From assembly GCF_002836475.1 (NCBI RefSeq), contig NZ_PJBJ01000029.1, positions 62,001 to 126,000 on the forward strand: DNA of 64,000 nt, given 5' to 3'. Below are positions 34,787 through 43,675 of this stretch, piece by piece; within the stretch, counting starts at the first letter, position 1, and each line of letters begins with the position of its first letter. This DNA comes from Flavobacterium sp. ALD4. Its GTDB lineage: Bacteria > Bacteroidota > Bacteroidia > Flavobacteriales > Flavobacteriaceae. Position numbers and translations under genes: made by a program. The notes under the pieces were generated by a model. The model did no database searches and was not told the DNA's origin. It saw only the letters and a list, made by a program, of their open reading frames with translations.

Positions 34787-36100
34787 ATGGCAAAATTTGA
34801 ATTAAAACTTCCAAAAATGGGAGAAAGCGTCGCAGAAGCAACCATTACAAATTGGTTAAAAGAGGTTGGTGACAAAATTGAAGCGGATGAAGCAGTACTT
34901 GAAATTGCAACTGATAAGGTTGATAGTGAAGTGCCAAGTGAAGTTTCAGGTATTTTGGTAGAGCAATTATTTGGTAAAGATGATTTAGTTCAAGTGGGGC
35001 AAACCATTGCTATTATTGAAACCGAAGGTGGGGAGATGGTTCCGGTTGTTAAAGCAGCTGCAACACCAGAGGCTATTGCAGAAGTAACAAAAACGGTTGA
35101 TGCCGCTAAAGATAGCGTTGCGCTCGCAACTTCGGGACTGGTTGATTTTTCAGATTCTGATAAATTCTTTTCTCCATTGGTGAAAAATATTGCTTCAGCA
35201 GAGGGCATTTCTGTTGCTGAATTGGAACAGATTAATGGTACGGGAAAAGACGGTAGAGTTACTAAAAATGATATTTTAGAATACGTTAAAAATAGAGGAA
35301 GTCAAGCAGTTTCCACTCCGGCAAAAACTGTTGAAGCTGCACAAGCAGCACCTCCAGTAGCGCAAAAAGCAGCACCTGTTTCGGTAAGCGGTGGTGATGA
35401 GATTATTGAAATGGACAGAATGCGTAAGCTTATTGCGGGTTATATGGTTGCTTCAGTACAAACTTCAGCACACGTTCAGTCTTTTATCGAGGTAGATGTG
35501 ACTAATATTGTGAAATGGAGAGAGAAAAATAAAAATGCTTTCGAAAAGAGAGAAGGGGAGAAATTGACCTATACTCCAATATTCATGGAAGCAGTGGCTA
35601 AAGCACTAAAAGATTTTCCAGGTTTGAATATTTCTGTAGACGGTGATTATATCATCAAAAAGAAAAATATTAATTTGGGTATGGCTGCATCATTGCCTAA
35701 CGGTAATTTAATTGTACCCGTTATTAAAAATGCAGATCAACTGAACTTAGTAGGAATGGCAAAAGCCGTAAATGACCTCGGAGGACGTGCGAAGGCAGGA
35801 AAGTTAAGACCGGATGATACACAAGGCGGGACGTATACAGTTACCAATGTAGGGACGTTTGGAAGTGTTTTTGGAACACCAATATTGAATCAACCGCAAG
35901 TTGGGATTTTAGCCCTGGGAGCTATTAGAAAAGTGCCAGCAGTTATAGAAACACCAGAAGGTGATTTTATCGGAATTCGTCAAAAAATGTTCCTTTCTCA
36001 CAGTTACGACCATCGTGTTGTAGATGGAGCGCTGGGAGGTGGTTTTGTAAAACGAGTTGCTGAATACCTGGAATCATTTGATGTGAACAGAGATTTATAG
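34787..36100 (+). CDS. 2-oxo acid dehydrogenase E2 (dihydrolipoamide acyltransferase)
   Basis: 437 residues in the standard E2 order: lipoyl domain (1-75, lipoylated Lys44 in A-T-D-K-V-D-S), an Ala/Pro/Thr linker, the peripheral subunit-binding domain (about 133-170, S-P-L-V-K-N-I-A ... G-R-V-T-K-N-D-I), a second linker, then the catalytic acyltransferase core ending in H-S-Y-D-H-R-V-V-D-G. The sequence fits the branched-chain or a general E2 better than a succinyltransferase. E1 and E3 genes are not next to it, so substrate is inferred. It is monocistronic with a strong terminator. Confidence 0.9.
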   Translation: MAKFELKLPKMGESVAEATITNWLKEVGDKIEADEAVLEIATDKVDSEVPSEVSGILVEQLFGKDDLVQVGQTIAIIETEGGEMVPVVKAAATPEAIAEVTKTVDAAKDSVALATSGLVDFSDSDKFFSPLVKNIASAEGISVAELEQINGTGKDGRVTKNDILEYVKNRGSQAVSTPAKTVEAAQAAPPVAQKAAPVSVSGGDEIIEMDRMRKLIAGYMVASVQTSAHVQSFIEVDVTNIVKWREKNKNAFEKREGEKLTYTPIFMEAVAKALKDFPGLNISVDGDYIIKKKNINLGMAASLPNGNLIVPVIKNADQLNLVGMAKAVNDLGGRAKAGKLRPDDTQGGTYTVTNVGTFGSVFGTPILNQPQVGILALGAIRKVPAVIETPEGDFIGIRQKMFLSHSYDHRVVDGALGGGFVKRVAEYLESFDVNRDL

Positions 36101-36122
36101 TATTTAGAGAAACATTTAAAAG

Positions 36123-36165
36123 AACCCAACAGATTTTTTAAATTTGTTGGGTTTTCTTTTTTTTA
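36123..36165 (+). terminator. Intrinsic terminator after the E2 gene
   Basis: 9-bp stem (36123-36131 with 36145-36153) and a following T-rich tract. Confidence 0.85.
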
Positions 36166-36245
36166 AATAGGTTGCCGTATCAAAAAGCTTTGTCTTTTTG
36201 GACGAAATTAATGCCTGATAATTGGTAAAATTCAGGTTTAAAATT

Positions 36246-36253
36246 TACATTTG
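36246..36253 (+). promoter_or_regulatory. -7 promoter element of the exonuclease gene
   Basis: TACATTTG, 20 bases before the ATG. Confidence 0.55.
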
Positions 36254-36273
36254 TATGATAACAAAAACATAAA

Positions 36274-37047
36274 ATGGAACTTAAACTTAATAAACCAATC
36301 TGCTTTTTTGACCTTGAAACCACTGGAATTGATGTTGGAAAAGACAGGATTGTAGAAATATCAATATTCAAAGTTTTTCCAAACGGAAACAAAGAAAGTA
36401 AAACATGGTTAGTGAATCCTACGATTCCAATTCCGGCGCAAACAACGGCGGTACATGGAATCACGGATGAAAAAGTAGCGAATGAACCCACTTTTAACGA
36501 GTTGGCTTCGCAGGTTCATGCTATGATAAAAGACTGTGATTTAGCCGGATTTAACTCCGATCGTTTTGATATTCCTTTGTTGGCAGAAGAATTACTTCGT
36601 GCAGGAGTTGACTTTGATATGAAAAACAGTGTTTCTGTAGATGTTCAAACTATTTTTCATAAAAAAGAAGAGCGAACGTTAAGTGCTGCTTTAAAATTCT
36701 ATTGTGGGCAAAGTTTAGAAAATGCGCACTCAGCGGAAGCAGATACTATGGCGACTTATGAAATATTGAAAGCGCAGTTAGAACGATATCCAGATTTACA
36801 AAATGACATGAAATCATTATCGGAATTTTCGACAAGAAAGAAAATTGCTGATTTTGCAGGAATGATTGCTTTTGACAAAGACGGAGAAGAGATTTTTTCT
36901 TTTGGAAAACACAAAGGAGTAAAAGTCGATAAAATTTTAGAGACAGAACCGGGATATTTTAGTTGGATACAAAATGCAGATTTTCCTTTGTATACTAAAA
37001 AAGTATTAACGGCGATTAAACTTAGGAAGTTAAATACTAAAAATTAG
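36274..37047 (+). CDS. DnaQ-like 3'-5' exonuclease with C-terminal accessory domain
   Basis: 257 residues. The DEDDh exonuclease domain (1-170) has F-F-D-L-E-T-T-G with the first Asp/Glu pair, G-F-N-S-D-R-F-D, and A-H-S-A-E-A-D-T with the catalytic His and last Asp. A C-terminal module (about 195-250) with F-S-F-G-K-H-K-G resembles DUF3820-type domains. Such proteins act as proofreading or repair exonucleases; this is not the polymerase III epsilon subunit by obvious context. It ends before a repeat-rich 95-base spacer. Confidence 0.85.
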   Translation: MELKLNKPICFFDLETTGIDVGKDRIVEISIFKVFPNGNKESKTWLVNPTIPIPAQTTAVHGITDEKVANEPTFNELASQVHAMIKDCDLAGFNSDRFDIPLLAEELLRAGVDFDMKNSVSVDVQTIFHKKEERTLSAALKFYCGQSLENAHSAEADTMATYEILKAQLERYPDLQNDMKSLSEFSTRKKIADFAGMIAFDKDGEEIFSFGKHKGVKVDKILETEPGYFSWIQNADFPLYTKKVLTAIKLRKLNTKN

Positions 37048-37055
37048 TACTTAGT

Positions 37056-37137
37056 CTTAAGTAAATAGTCCTTAGCGTATTGAATCGCTAAAAACTAGGA
37101 CGAGGTACCAAGGACTAAAAACTAAGGACTAAAAATG
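37056..37137. repeat. Short repeats and hairpin between exonuclease and FAH genes
   Basis: The direct repeat AAGGACTAAAAA occurs twice (about 37110-37137) after a small hairpin TTAGCG/CGCTAA (37073-37092). Flavobacterium intergenic regions often carry such CTAAGGAC-type repeats; it may also terminate the upstream gene. Confidence 0.4.
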
Positions 37138-37142
37138 AAAAA

Positions 37143-37754
37143 ATGAAAATAATCTGTATTGGTAGAAATTATGTTAACCACATAGAAGAATTGCAAAACG
37201 AGCGGCCTACTGAGCCTGTTATTTTTATGAAGCCCGATTCGGCGATTTTATTAAAGCAACATCCCTTTGTTATTCCTGAATTTTCGGAAGATATTCATCA
37301 TGAAATTGAAATTATCGTCAAGATAAGTAAGGTAGGGAAATACATAGAACCTAAGTTTGCCCATAAATATTATGAGGAAATCAGCGTAGGAATCGATTTT
37401 ACCGCCAGAGACTTGCAAGCGAAGTTAAAAGCCAAAGGATTACCTTGGGAAAAAGCCAAAGCATTTGACGGTTCTGCCGTAATTGGAGATTTTTTGCCAA
37501 AAGAGCAATTTAGTTCGTTAGAAAATCTTACATTTGAGTTAACCAATAACGGTAAAACGGTTCAAATCAGTGATTCCAGCTATATGTTGTGGAAAATTGA
37601 TGAACTTATTTCGTATGTATCTCAGTTTTTTACATTGAAAATAGGGGACATTGTTTTTACGGGAACTCCTGAAGGGGTTGCTGCCGTGAAACCGGACGAC
37701 GTATTGGAGGGATTTTTAGAGGGACAAAAACTATTTAGAATACAAGTAAAATAA
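37143..37754 (+). CDS. Fumarylacetoacetate hydrolase family protein
   Basis: 203 residues, the short YcgM/FAHD1-like form. The metal-binding acids are visible in H-H-E-I-E-I-I-V and G-I-D-F-T-A-R-D-L-Q, and the C-terminal D-I-V-F-T-G-T-P-E-G-V motif is clear. Family members hydrolyse acylpyruvates or decarboxylate oxaloacetate; which one cannot be told from sequence alone. The stop overlaps the next gene's start by one base (TAATG), so the two are one transcript. Confidence 0.88.
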   Translation: MKIICIGRNYVNHIEELQNERPTEPVIFMKPDSAILLKQHPFVIPEFSEDIHHEIEIIVKISKVGKYIEPKFAHKYYEEISVGIDFTARDLQAKLKAKGLPWEKAKAFDGSAVIGDFLPKEQFSSLENLTFELTNNGKTVQISDSSYMLWKIDELISYVSQFFTLKIGDIVFTGTPEGVAAVKPDDVLEGFLEGQKLFRIQVK

Positions 37755-38098
37755 TGGCTTTAAACTACAACCTTGCGAAAGTGTACGCGCTTTCTGATAA
37801 TGACCCGGAATTTGTAAAGGAAATTCTAACGTTGTTCGTTACTGAAGTTCCAGAGGATTTGATGCAAATCAAAGAAGGAATTAAAAAGAAAGATCATAAG
37901 CATGCCTATGCTTATGCTCATAAAATAAAACCAACCTTGGACTTGCTTGGGTTGAATGTTGCTTTTGAAGAAATTCTTCAGGTGGAAGCATGGACAAAAG
38001 TTGAAGGAAAAAGAAAAGATATCGATCATACTTTTAAGAGTATAAAAACTCAGGTAAAAGATGCGATCAAAGAAATTAAAAAAGATTTTGATTTGTAA
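37754..38098 (+). CDS. Hpt domain phosphotransfer protein
   Basis: 114 residues, a single histidine phosphotransfer domain. The phosphorylatable His is in A-H-K-I-K-P-T-L-D-L-L-G (around residue 51-62). It probably relays phosphate between a hybrid kinase and a response regulator encoded elsewhere. Its coupling to a metabolic hydrolase gene is odd but appears to be simple overlap. No kinase lies next to it. Confidence 0.85.
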   Translation: MALNYNLAKVYALSDNDPEFVKEILTLFVTEVPEDLMQIKEGIKKKDHKHAYAYAHKIKPTLDLLGLNVAFEEILQVEAWTKVEGKRKDIDHTFKSIKTQVKDAIKEIKKDFDL

Positions 38099-38118
38099 AT
38101 CACGATCAATCCTTATTT

Positions 38119-38173
38119 TTTATACACTAAATTCAACATTCAAACTATTTGAATGTTGAATTTAGTGTATAAA
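38119..38173. repeat. Perfect 26-bp inverted repeat with 3-base loop
   Basis: The arms 38119-38144 and 38148-38173 are perfectly complementary, loop CTA. It lies 20 bases after the Hpt stop and 27 before cinA. It has no T-tract but the outer arm is T-rich, so it may be a terminator of unusual length. Confidence 0.9.
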
Positions 38174-38199
38174 TCAAATCCTAAATCCATAACAGAAGA

Positions 38200-39453
38200 A
38201 TGAAAGCAACCATAGTTACTATAGGGGATGAAATTTTAATTGGTCAAATTGTTGATACAAATTCGGCTTTTATAGCAAAGTCACTAGATAGAATTGGAGT
38301 TGAAATCAACGAAATGATTTCGATTAGTGACGACAAACAACATATACTAGATACGTTTGAAAAGCTTCAAAACACCGTCGATTTAGTGATTATTACTGGT
38401 GGTCTTGGGCCAACAAAAGATGATGTAACTAAAAAGACTTTTTGTGATTATTTCGAAGATGAATTGGTTGTGAATCAATCTGTTTTGGTGCATGTAACTG
38501 AGATGATAGAAGGTTTTTATAAGCGGACGATTACGCAAATTAACAAAGATCAGGCGCTTGTTCCTTCAAAATGTACCGTGCTGTACAATGCGGTAGGAAC
38601 CGCTCCGGGAATGTGGATGAAAAAAGAAGACACTGTCTTTATTTCTCTTCCAGGAGTTCCTTACGAAATGAAGTATCTGGTCGAAAGTGAAATAATACCC
38701 AAAGTAGTACGAGAGTACAGTCGTCCTTATATTTTGCACAAGACAATTCTTACTTATGGACAAGGAGAGAGTCTGGTTGCGGAACGGATTGAAGACTGGG
38801 AAAATAGCCTTCCTGATTTTTTGAAGTTGGCTTATTTGCCGAGTCCCGGAAAAGTTCGTTTACGTCTTTCGGCGAGAGGGACGAACAAAGAGCTATTGGA
38901 AAATGCTTTAGAGCAATATATCAGGTCCTTAGATGTGATTATAAATGATATAATTATTGGTTTTGAAGAAGAGGAAACCATCGAGTTCCAGGTGGGGGAA
39001 ATGCTAAAACAACAACACAAAACACTGGCTACCGCCGAAAGTTGTACCGGAGGGAAAATCGCCGCAGTTTTAACTGCAATACCGGGCGCTTCCGAGTATT
39101 TTAAGGGAAGTGTCGTTTCATATGCCACAGAAGCTAAAACAGACGTTTTAGGGGTCTCTGAGGGTATGATTAAAGAATTTTCTGTGGTAAGTGCAGCAGT
39201 GGCTTCGGAGATGGCTGTGCGTGTAAAGCAAATGATGAATACGGATTATGCGATTGCGACCACCGGAAACGCAGGTCCGACTAAAGGCGATGAAAACGCC
39301 GAAATAGGGACTGTTTTTATAGCCTTGGCTACGCCGGATACAGTAATAGTTGAAAAATATAATTTTGGCCAACCCCGTGATAAAGTGATAGATAGCGCAG
39401 TGATTAAAAGTTTAGAATTATTGAAGAAAGAAATTTTTAAAATTGTGCTATAA
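38200..39453 (+). CDS. cinA: CinA family protein (competence/damage-inducible)
   Basis: 417 residues with two domains. The N-terminal MoaB/MogA-like domain (1-170) has [11 protein letters not shown] and G-G-L-G-P-T-x-D-D. The C-terminal nicotinamide-nucleotide amidase domain (about 255-415) has T-A-E-S-C-T-G-G and a G-N-A-G-P motif. CinA proteins repair NAD (NMN deamidation and ADP-ribose pyrophosphatase activity). It precedes the ribosomal genes but has its own leader. Confidence 0.93.
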   Translation: MKATIVTIGDEILIGQIVDTNSAFIAKSLDRIGVEINEMISISDDKQHILDTFEKLQNTVDLVIITGGLGPTKDDVTKKTFCDYFEDELVVNQSVLVHVTEMIEGFYKRTITQINKDQALVPSKCTVLYNAVGTAPGMWMKKEDTVFISLPGVPYEMKYLVESEIIPKVVREYSRPYILHKTILTYGQGESLVAERIEDWENSLPDFLKLAYLPSPGKVRLRLSARGTNKELLENALEQYIRSLDVIINDIIIGFEEEETIEFQVGEMLKQQHKTLATAESCTGGKIAAVLTAIPGASEYFKGSVVSYATEAKTDVLGVSEGMIKEFSVVSAAVASEMAVRVKQMMNTDYAIATTGNAGPTKGDENAEIGTVFIALATPDTVIVEKYNFGQPRDKVIDSAVIKSLELLKKEIFKIVL

Positions 39454-39525
39454 TTTTGTTGGTTTATAGGTTTATTTTTCTTTTCTTTGCACCCTGATTT
39501 TGAATAACGATAAAAGATAAGCATA

Positions 39526-39762
39526 ATGTCAAGAGTTTGTGACCTTACAGGTAAAAGAGCGATGGTAGGAAATAACGTTTCTCACGCTATGAATAAAACT
39601 AAGAGAAAATTTTCTGTGAACTTAGTGAAAAAGCGTTTTTATCTTCCAGAAGAAGATAGATGGATTACTCTTAGAGTAGCTGCATCTACGGTAAAAACAA
39701 TTAATAAACTTGGAATTGCTGCAGTTTTGAAAAAAGCTCAAGCGCAAGGATTTATTAAATAA
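39526..39762 (+). CDS. rpmB: 50S ribosomal protein L28
   Basis: 78 residues. The start [11 protein letters not shown] and the body [12 protein letters not shown] match bacterial bL28. The order L28, L33, DUF4295, FtsY is typical of Bacteroidota. The A-rich leader has no Shine-Dalgarno. Confidence 0.97.
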   Translation: MSRVCDLTGKRAMVGNNVSHAMNKTKRKFSVNLVKKRFYLPEEDRWITLRVAASTVKTINKLGIAAVLKKAQAQGFIK

Positions 39763-39791
39763 TCTTTAAATTCTAAAAAAAAAATAGCAAG

Positions 39792-39974
39792 ATGGCAAAG
39801 AAAGGTAATAGAATCCAGGTAATTTTAGAATGTACTGAGCACAAAACAAGTGGTGTTGCAGGGACTTCAAGATACATCACAACGAAGAACAAGAAAAATA
39901 CTCCAGACAGATTAGAGATTAAGAAATTTAATCCGGTCCTGAAACGTGTAACTGTTCACAAAGAAATTAAATAA
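39792..39974 (+). CDS. rpmG: 50S ribosomal protein L33
   Basis: 60 residues, bL33. It has a basic N-terminus, E-C-T-E-H-K and [14 protein letters not shown]. The cysteines usual in zinc-binding L33 are reduced to one, so it is the C- form. Follows rpmB by 29 bases in one operon. Confidence 0.96.
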   Translation: MAKKGNRIQVILECTEHKTSGVAGTSRYITTKNKKNTPDRLEIKKFNPVLKRVTVHKEIK

Positions 39975-40049
39975 TAATTAGAGATTTTAATAAAAATCTA
40001 AGGTGGCAACATTTGAAGATTATATTTAAATTTAAATAACATTTGAATC

Positions 40050-40201
40050 ATGGCAAAGAAAACCGTAGCATCGTTACAAACAGCTTCTAAGAGATTATCA
40101 AAAGCCATCAAGATGGTGAAATCTCCAAAAACTGGCGCTTATACATTCGTAGAATCTATAATGGCACCTAATTAGTTGATGAGTTCTTGAAAAAGAAATA
40201 A
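40050..40201 (+). pseudogene. DUF4295 ribosome-associated small protein, C-terminus frameshifted
   Basis: The ATG at 40050 starts M-A-K-K-T-V-A-S-L-Q-T-A-S-K-R-L-S-K, the well-known DUF4295 protein (normally about 50 residues, possibly the F. johnsoniae ribosomal protein bL38). Here codon 42 is TAG (40173-40175), giving 41 residues. In the +1-shifted frame the expected C-terminus V-D-E-F-L-K-K-K-stop follows (40175-40201). Compared with a normal A-P-N-E-V-D-E-F, one base is missing near 40172. Either a real frameshift removing nine residues or a sequence error. Operon with rpmB-rpmG-ftsY. Confidence 0.85.
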
Positions 40202-40221
40202 ATAAGAAAAGCATTATATAG

Positions 40222-40255
40222 AAAAGCTACTTTCGTTCGGAAGTAGCTTTTTTAT
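40222..40255 (+). terminator. Terminator after the ribosomal gene cluster
   Basis: 11-bp stem (40222-40232 with 40241-40251) with T-run, between DUF4295 and ftsY, so ftsY probably has its own promoter. Confidence 0.8.
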
Positions 40256-40329
40256 TTTATATCTTTACCGTTCTGAAGAGGGTATTAGTTCATTGTGTCT
40301 AATGCTTCATTCCTAACACTGTTAATACA

Positions 40330-41289
40330 ATGAGTTTTTTCAAAAGAATATTTTCATCGGAAAAAAAAGAGACTTTAGATAAAGGTCTTGAAAAATCAAA
40401 AACAACTTTCTTTTCTAAGTTAAGTAAAGCTGTTGCAGGAAAGTCTAAAGTTGACGATGCTGTTTTAGATAATTTAGAGGAAATTCTTGTTGCCTCCGAT
40501 GTAGGGGTTAATACCACTCTTAAGATTATTACCCGCATTGAAAGTCGTGTTGCGGCTGATAAATATCTCGGTATTGAAGAACTCAATAAAATTCTGCAAG
40601 AAGAAATTTCAGCGCTGCTTTCTGAAACCAATACAGGCGCAGGTGAAGCAACAGAATTTGTAATTCCAAAAGATAAAAAACCATACGTTGTAATGGTAGT
40701 GGGTGTAAATGGTGTCGGTAAAACGACTACCATAGGAAAACTTGCGTTCCAATTTAAAAAAGCGGGTTATAAGGTAGTTTTAGGTGCAGGGGATACCTTT
40801 CGTGCCGCTGCAATAGATCAATTACAAATTTGGGCAGACAGAGTAGGTGTTCCCATTGTTAGGCAAAATATGGGGTCTGATCCCGCTTCTGTGGCATTTG
40901 ATACTTTACAATCAGCGGTAGCCCAAGATGCCGATATCGTAATTATTGATACAGCGGGACGTTTGCATAACAAAGTCAACCTGATGAACGAGTTGACAAA
41001 AGTAAAACGCGTGATGCAAAAAGTCATTTCTGACGCTCCTCACGATGTGTTATTAGTTTTGGATGGTTCAACTGGTCAAAACGCTTTTGAGCAAGCTAAA
41101 CAGTTTACAGCAGCCACTGAGGTAACTTCCCTTGCCGTAACCAAATTAGACGGTACTGCAAAAGGCGGTGTTGTCATCGGAATTTCAGATCAGTTTAAAA
41201 TCCCCGTAAAATATATTGGTGTAGGCGAAGGAATTGAAGACCTTCAAGTCTTTAACAAACTCGAATTTGTGGATTCCTTCTTTAAATAA
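40330..41289 (+). CDS. ftsY: Signal recognition particle receptor FtsY
   Basis: 319 residues. The SRP receptor GTPase: N-domain helices, then the G-domain with G-V-N-G-V-G-K-T-T-T (P-loop), D-T-F-R-A-A-A, D-T-A-G-R (G3) and T-K-L-D-G-T-A-K-G-G (G4). The acidic A-domain of E. coli is absent, as usual in Bacteroidota. It targets ribosome-nascent chains with Ffh to the membrane. Follows the L28 operon. Confidence 0.97.
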   Translation: MSFFKRIFSSEKKETLDKGLEKSKTTFFSKLSKAVAGKSKVDDAVLDNLEEILVASDVGVNTTLKIITRIESRVAADKYLGIEELNKILQEEISALLSETNTGAGEATEFVIPKDKKPYVVMVVGVNGVGKTTTIGKLAFQFKKAGYKVVLGAGDTFRAAAIDQLQIWADRVGVPIVRQNMGSDPASVAFDTLQSAVAQDADIVIIDTAGRLHNKVNLMNELTKVKRVMQKVISDAPHDVLLVLDGSTGQNAFEQAKQFTAATEVTSLAVTKLDGTAKGGVVIGISDQFKIPVKYIGVGEGIEDLQVFNKLEFVDSFFK

Positions 41290-41298
41290 AACCACCTT

Positions 41299-41475
41299 AT
41301 GAATTTCTTTTCAATCAAGAATTTGAATCCGATCGTGTTCTATTTAATCAGCGTGATTTGCTTTGTTTTGGCAAATTTGGTTAGGGATGAAAACATGGGG
41401 CTGTATTACCTATTACTGGTACTTGGTTTAGTTTTGTTTGTTATAGGCCTTATCGCCAAAAGAAAAATTAAATAA
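41299..41475 (+). CDS. 58-residue two-span membrane protein downstream of ftsY
   Basis: ATG at 41299 and TAA at 41473 enclose 58 codons: M-N-F-F-S-I-K-N-L-N, a hydrophobic helix (about 12-27), a short charged loop (R-D-E-N), a second helix (about 36-52) and a basic end K-R-K-I-K. It starts 9 bases after the ftsY stop on the same strand, so it is probably co-transcribed. No family recognised. Gene-like layout and topology make it likely real. Confidence 0.6.
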   Translation: MNFFSIKNLNPIVFYLISVICFVLANLVRDENMGLYYLLLVLGLVLFVIGLIAKRKIK

Positions 41476-41481
41476 TAAATT

Positions 41482-42550
41482 TTACTGATAGAGATTGTTT
41501 ATTTTATTCCATAGCATTGCGTCAAACTCGGATAGCGCTAAATTTGTATCATCGGCGGCTTCACCCATTCTAATCACGACCATCTTTTTGCTTGGAATAA
41601 TATAGATTTTTTGGTCATTTTTTCTAAAGCCATTTACATATAGTTAGGCGCGGATGTGATGATAATCCCTGAAAATTGCAATTGTGATTGCGGTAAGTGG
41701 TAGCTATTTTTTCCATTTAACCACCATAAATAATCGTATCCCAAATTTATATTTTGAGATGTTGTAGTGGCCGCATTACAATAGTTTTTATTTAGAATCA
41801 CATTGTCCTCCCATCTTCCTTTATTTAGCATTAACAGTCCAAAAAGGGCCATGCTTCCTGTCGTGCTACCATAAACAGAATTATTACCAGAATCAAACCA
41901 AGCACCATCCATAGTAATTTTGTCTCTTAATCTAGTGTTGAAATAGTTGCTCTAGGTTTGATTCGTTGTTTTAGCCACGACTTCTTGGAGTTTTACATAT
42001 GCATTATGATATGCCCAACGTGTTCCTGCGTCTGCTTTATATTGTAAACTTGTAGGAGTGACAACGTCACCATTTTTGATATCCTCAATACCGGATGTCA
42101 TAGTCAATAAATGTTATTGGTGATCAAGTTTTCTTTTGCCAAAGCTCGGTTAGTACACACAGTACCAATATAATCTGAAACTTTATAATTTATGTTTAGA
42201 TACCCTTCTTGTTCTGCAATTCCAATCATTGTTGCTGTGAGTGTTTTTGCTGCACTTGCCCAATATCAATTAGTCGTTGCTGAATGACCATTAAAATAGT
42301 TCTCCATTACAATTCTACCATTGATTAAAATGATAAAAGACTTAGAGTTTTTGAGTTCTAAATAATCCAATAAGGATTGAACAGCGCTTTGGTTCCAATT
42401 CAAACTGGCAAAAGAATTTGTTTCCCATCGCGTTCCTGTTAATGGGGGGAAGTAGTTGGCTTCAGAAGATGTGGGCCTTGGTTCCGTTTTCTCTGTAATG
42501 CGCCCAAGGCATAATATTAGAATTAGTAGACATTGTACGGATTTTGGCAT
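41482..42550 (-). pseudogene. Class C beta-lactamase-like serine hydrolase, decayed
   Basis: The minus-strand frame pieces add up to a roughly 350-residue serine hydrolase. The start at 42550 (M-P-K-S-V-Q-C) leads to a TGA at 42266-42268 that replaces a Trp codon just before the S-x-x-K motif (S-A-A-K). Later pieces contain the Y-x-N motif (Y-H-N), a TAG shortly after it, and a C-terminal part ending L-Y-Q at 41482. At least two stop mutations and a frameshift near 42110 disrupt it. It was a penicillin-binding-protein-like esterase or peptidase, now inactive. Confidence 0.85.
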
Positions 42551-42795
42551 CTTGTAGGGATTAGTCTTTCTTTGATGGAAAATAATCAAAATAGTTTAAT
42601 GTGATTTGCTATTTTTGTTTTCTTTGAATTTAATAAGCTTAGCTTTGTAGTATAAAATAATTGAGCTTGTTTATAAAAAATTCGTAGGCCGATTTTCTCG
42701 ATGTGTGGTGAAAATCCTTTTGGTTAGTGTTTTTTAAATAAGTAGATTTTAGTAAAAAAAAAGATAAGGTTCCTAAAAAACAAACAAATAATTAT

Positions 42796-43239
42796 ATGAA
42801 AAATACATTTAGAATTTTATTGCTTTCTTTATTTTTTGTGGGTTGTCAGCAAAAAATTGAACCTACTGATATTGCGAAATTAAATGGTTATTGGGAAATA
42901 GAAAAAGTAGTTTTTGACAAAGGAGATGACAAGGATTATAGTATTAATGTAAGTTATGATTATTTTGAGATTGCTAAGAATAATAAGGGAATTCGGAAGA
43001 AAGTAATGCCGCAATTAGATGGTACTTTTCTAGTGAATGACGCTTACGAGGATGTGGCCTTACGATTTAAGGAAGGTAAAGCATTCTTGGATTATTCCAC
43101 TCCTTATGCAAAATGGAGTGAAGAAGTACTCGCTCTGTCAGATACGGAGCTTGTGGTGCGAAATGAAGAGAAAAAGGAATACCATTACAAGAAAACAGGA
43201 GCAATAAATTTAACAGGCGATGGCAAAGAGACTAAATAA
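42796..43239 (+). CDS. Small lipoprotein of unknown function
   Basis: 147 residues with a lipoprotein signal (lipobox F-F-V-G-C, Cys near 17). The mature domain is a small beta-rich fold that starts G-Y-W-E-I-E-K-V-V-F-D, typical of lipocalin-like/DUF4488-type lipoproteins, without a clear name. It overlaps the next gene by 20 bases, indicating one operon. Confidence 0.75.
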   Translation: MKNTFRILLLSLFFVGCQQKIEPTDIAKLNGYWEIEKVVFDKGDDKDYSINVSYDYFEIAKNNKGIRKKVMPQLDGTFLVNDAYEDVALRFKEGKAFLDYSTPYAKWSEEVLALSDTELVVRNEEKKEYHYKKTGAINLTGDGKETK

Positions 43240-43516
43240 TCAAAGTACAGTAGGAGATGTTTTAAAACAAATTATCCAGGTAAACAAGTTGCAACCTGGA
43301 ATGGATCAAATAGACGTTAAAGATGCATGGAGCAACTTGATGGGAAATGGGGTGAACAGTTATACTAAAAATGTTGTGTTAAAAGGAAGTACGCTATATG
43401 TTGAGTTAAGCTCTTCTGTATTGCGTGAAGAGCTAAGCCACGGCAAAACTAAAATTGTGACTATGATAAATGAAGAACTGCGTCGCGATGTGGTGAAAGA
43501 TGTAGTGCTGAGATAA
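43220..43516 (+). CDS. DUF721 family protein
   Basis: 98 residues. The DUF721/DciA-like domain is visible (W-x-x-L-M-G-N-G-V, T-L-Y-V-E-L-S-S-S-V-L-R-E-E-L). In other bacteria DUF721 proteins include DciA, which helps load DnaB helicase; here the short form's role is unproven. Its start lies inside the preceding lipoprotein gene. Confidence 0.85.
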   Translation: MAKRLNNQSTVGDVLKQIIQVNKLQPGMDQIDVKDAWSNLMGNGVNSYTKNVVLKGSTLYVELSSSVLREELSHGKTKIVTMINEELRRDVVKDVVLR

Positions 43517-43586
43517 ATTCCTCCCTCCAGCCCCCACCTCCAGATAGGAATCGGGAGAGACAGAACTGGAATGCAAGCATAAATGA

Positions 43587-43618
43587 AAATCCCGTCTCGC
43601 TTTCAGCGGACGGGATTT
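43587..43618. terminator. Bidirectional terminator between DUF721 and ndk genes
   Basis: 10-bp outer stem (43587-43596 with 43109+ arm at 43609-43618) plus inner pairs, followed by a T-rich run on each side, between convergent genes. Confidence 0.7.
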
Positions 43619-43675
43619 CTTTATTTGGATGATTTTTAAATTTTAAATCAAAAATCAGCAATCTTCAATCGAAAA

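Noticed and set aside
43501..43570. Locally CT/AG-rich stretch after the DUF721 gene as a possible RNA gene
   Set aside because: Only simple sequence (CCCTCCAGCCCCCACCTCC); no fold or conservation evident.
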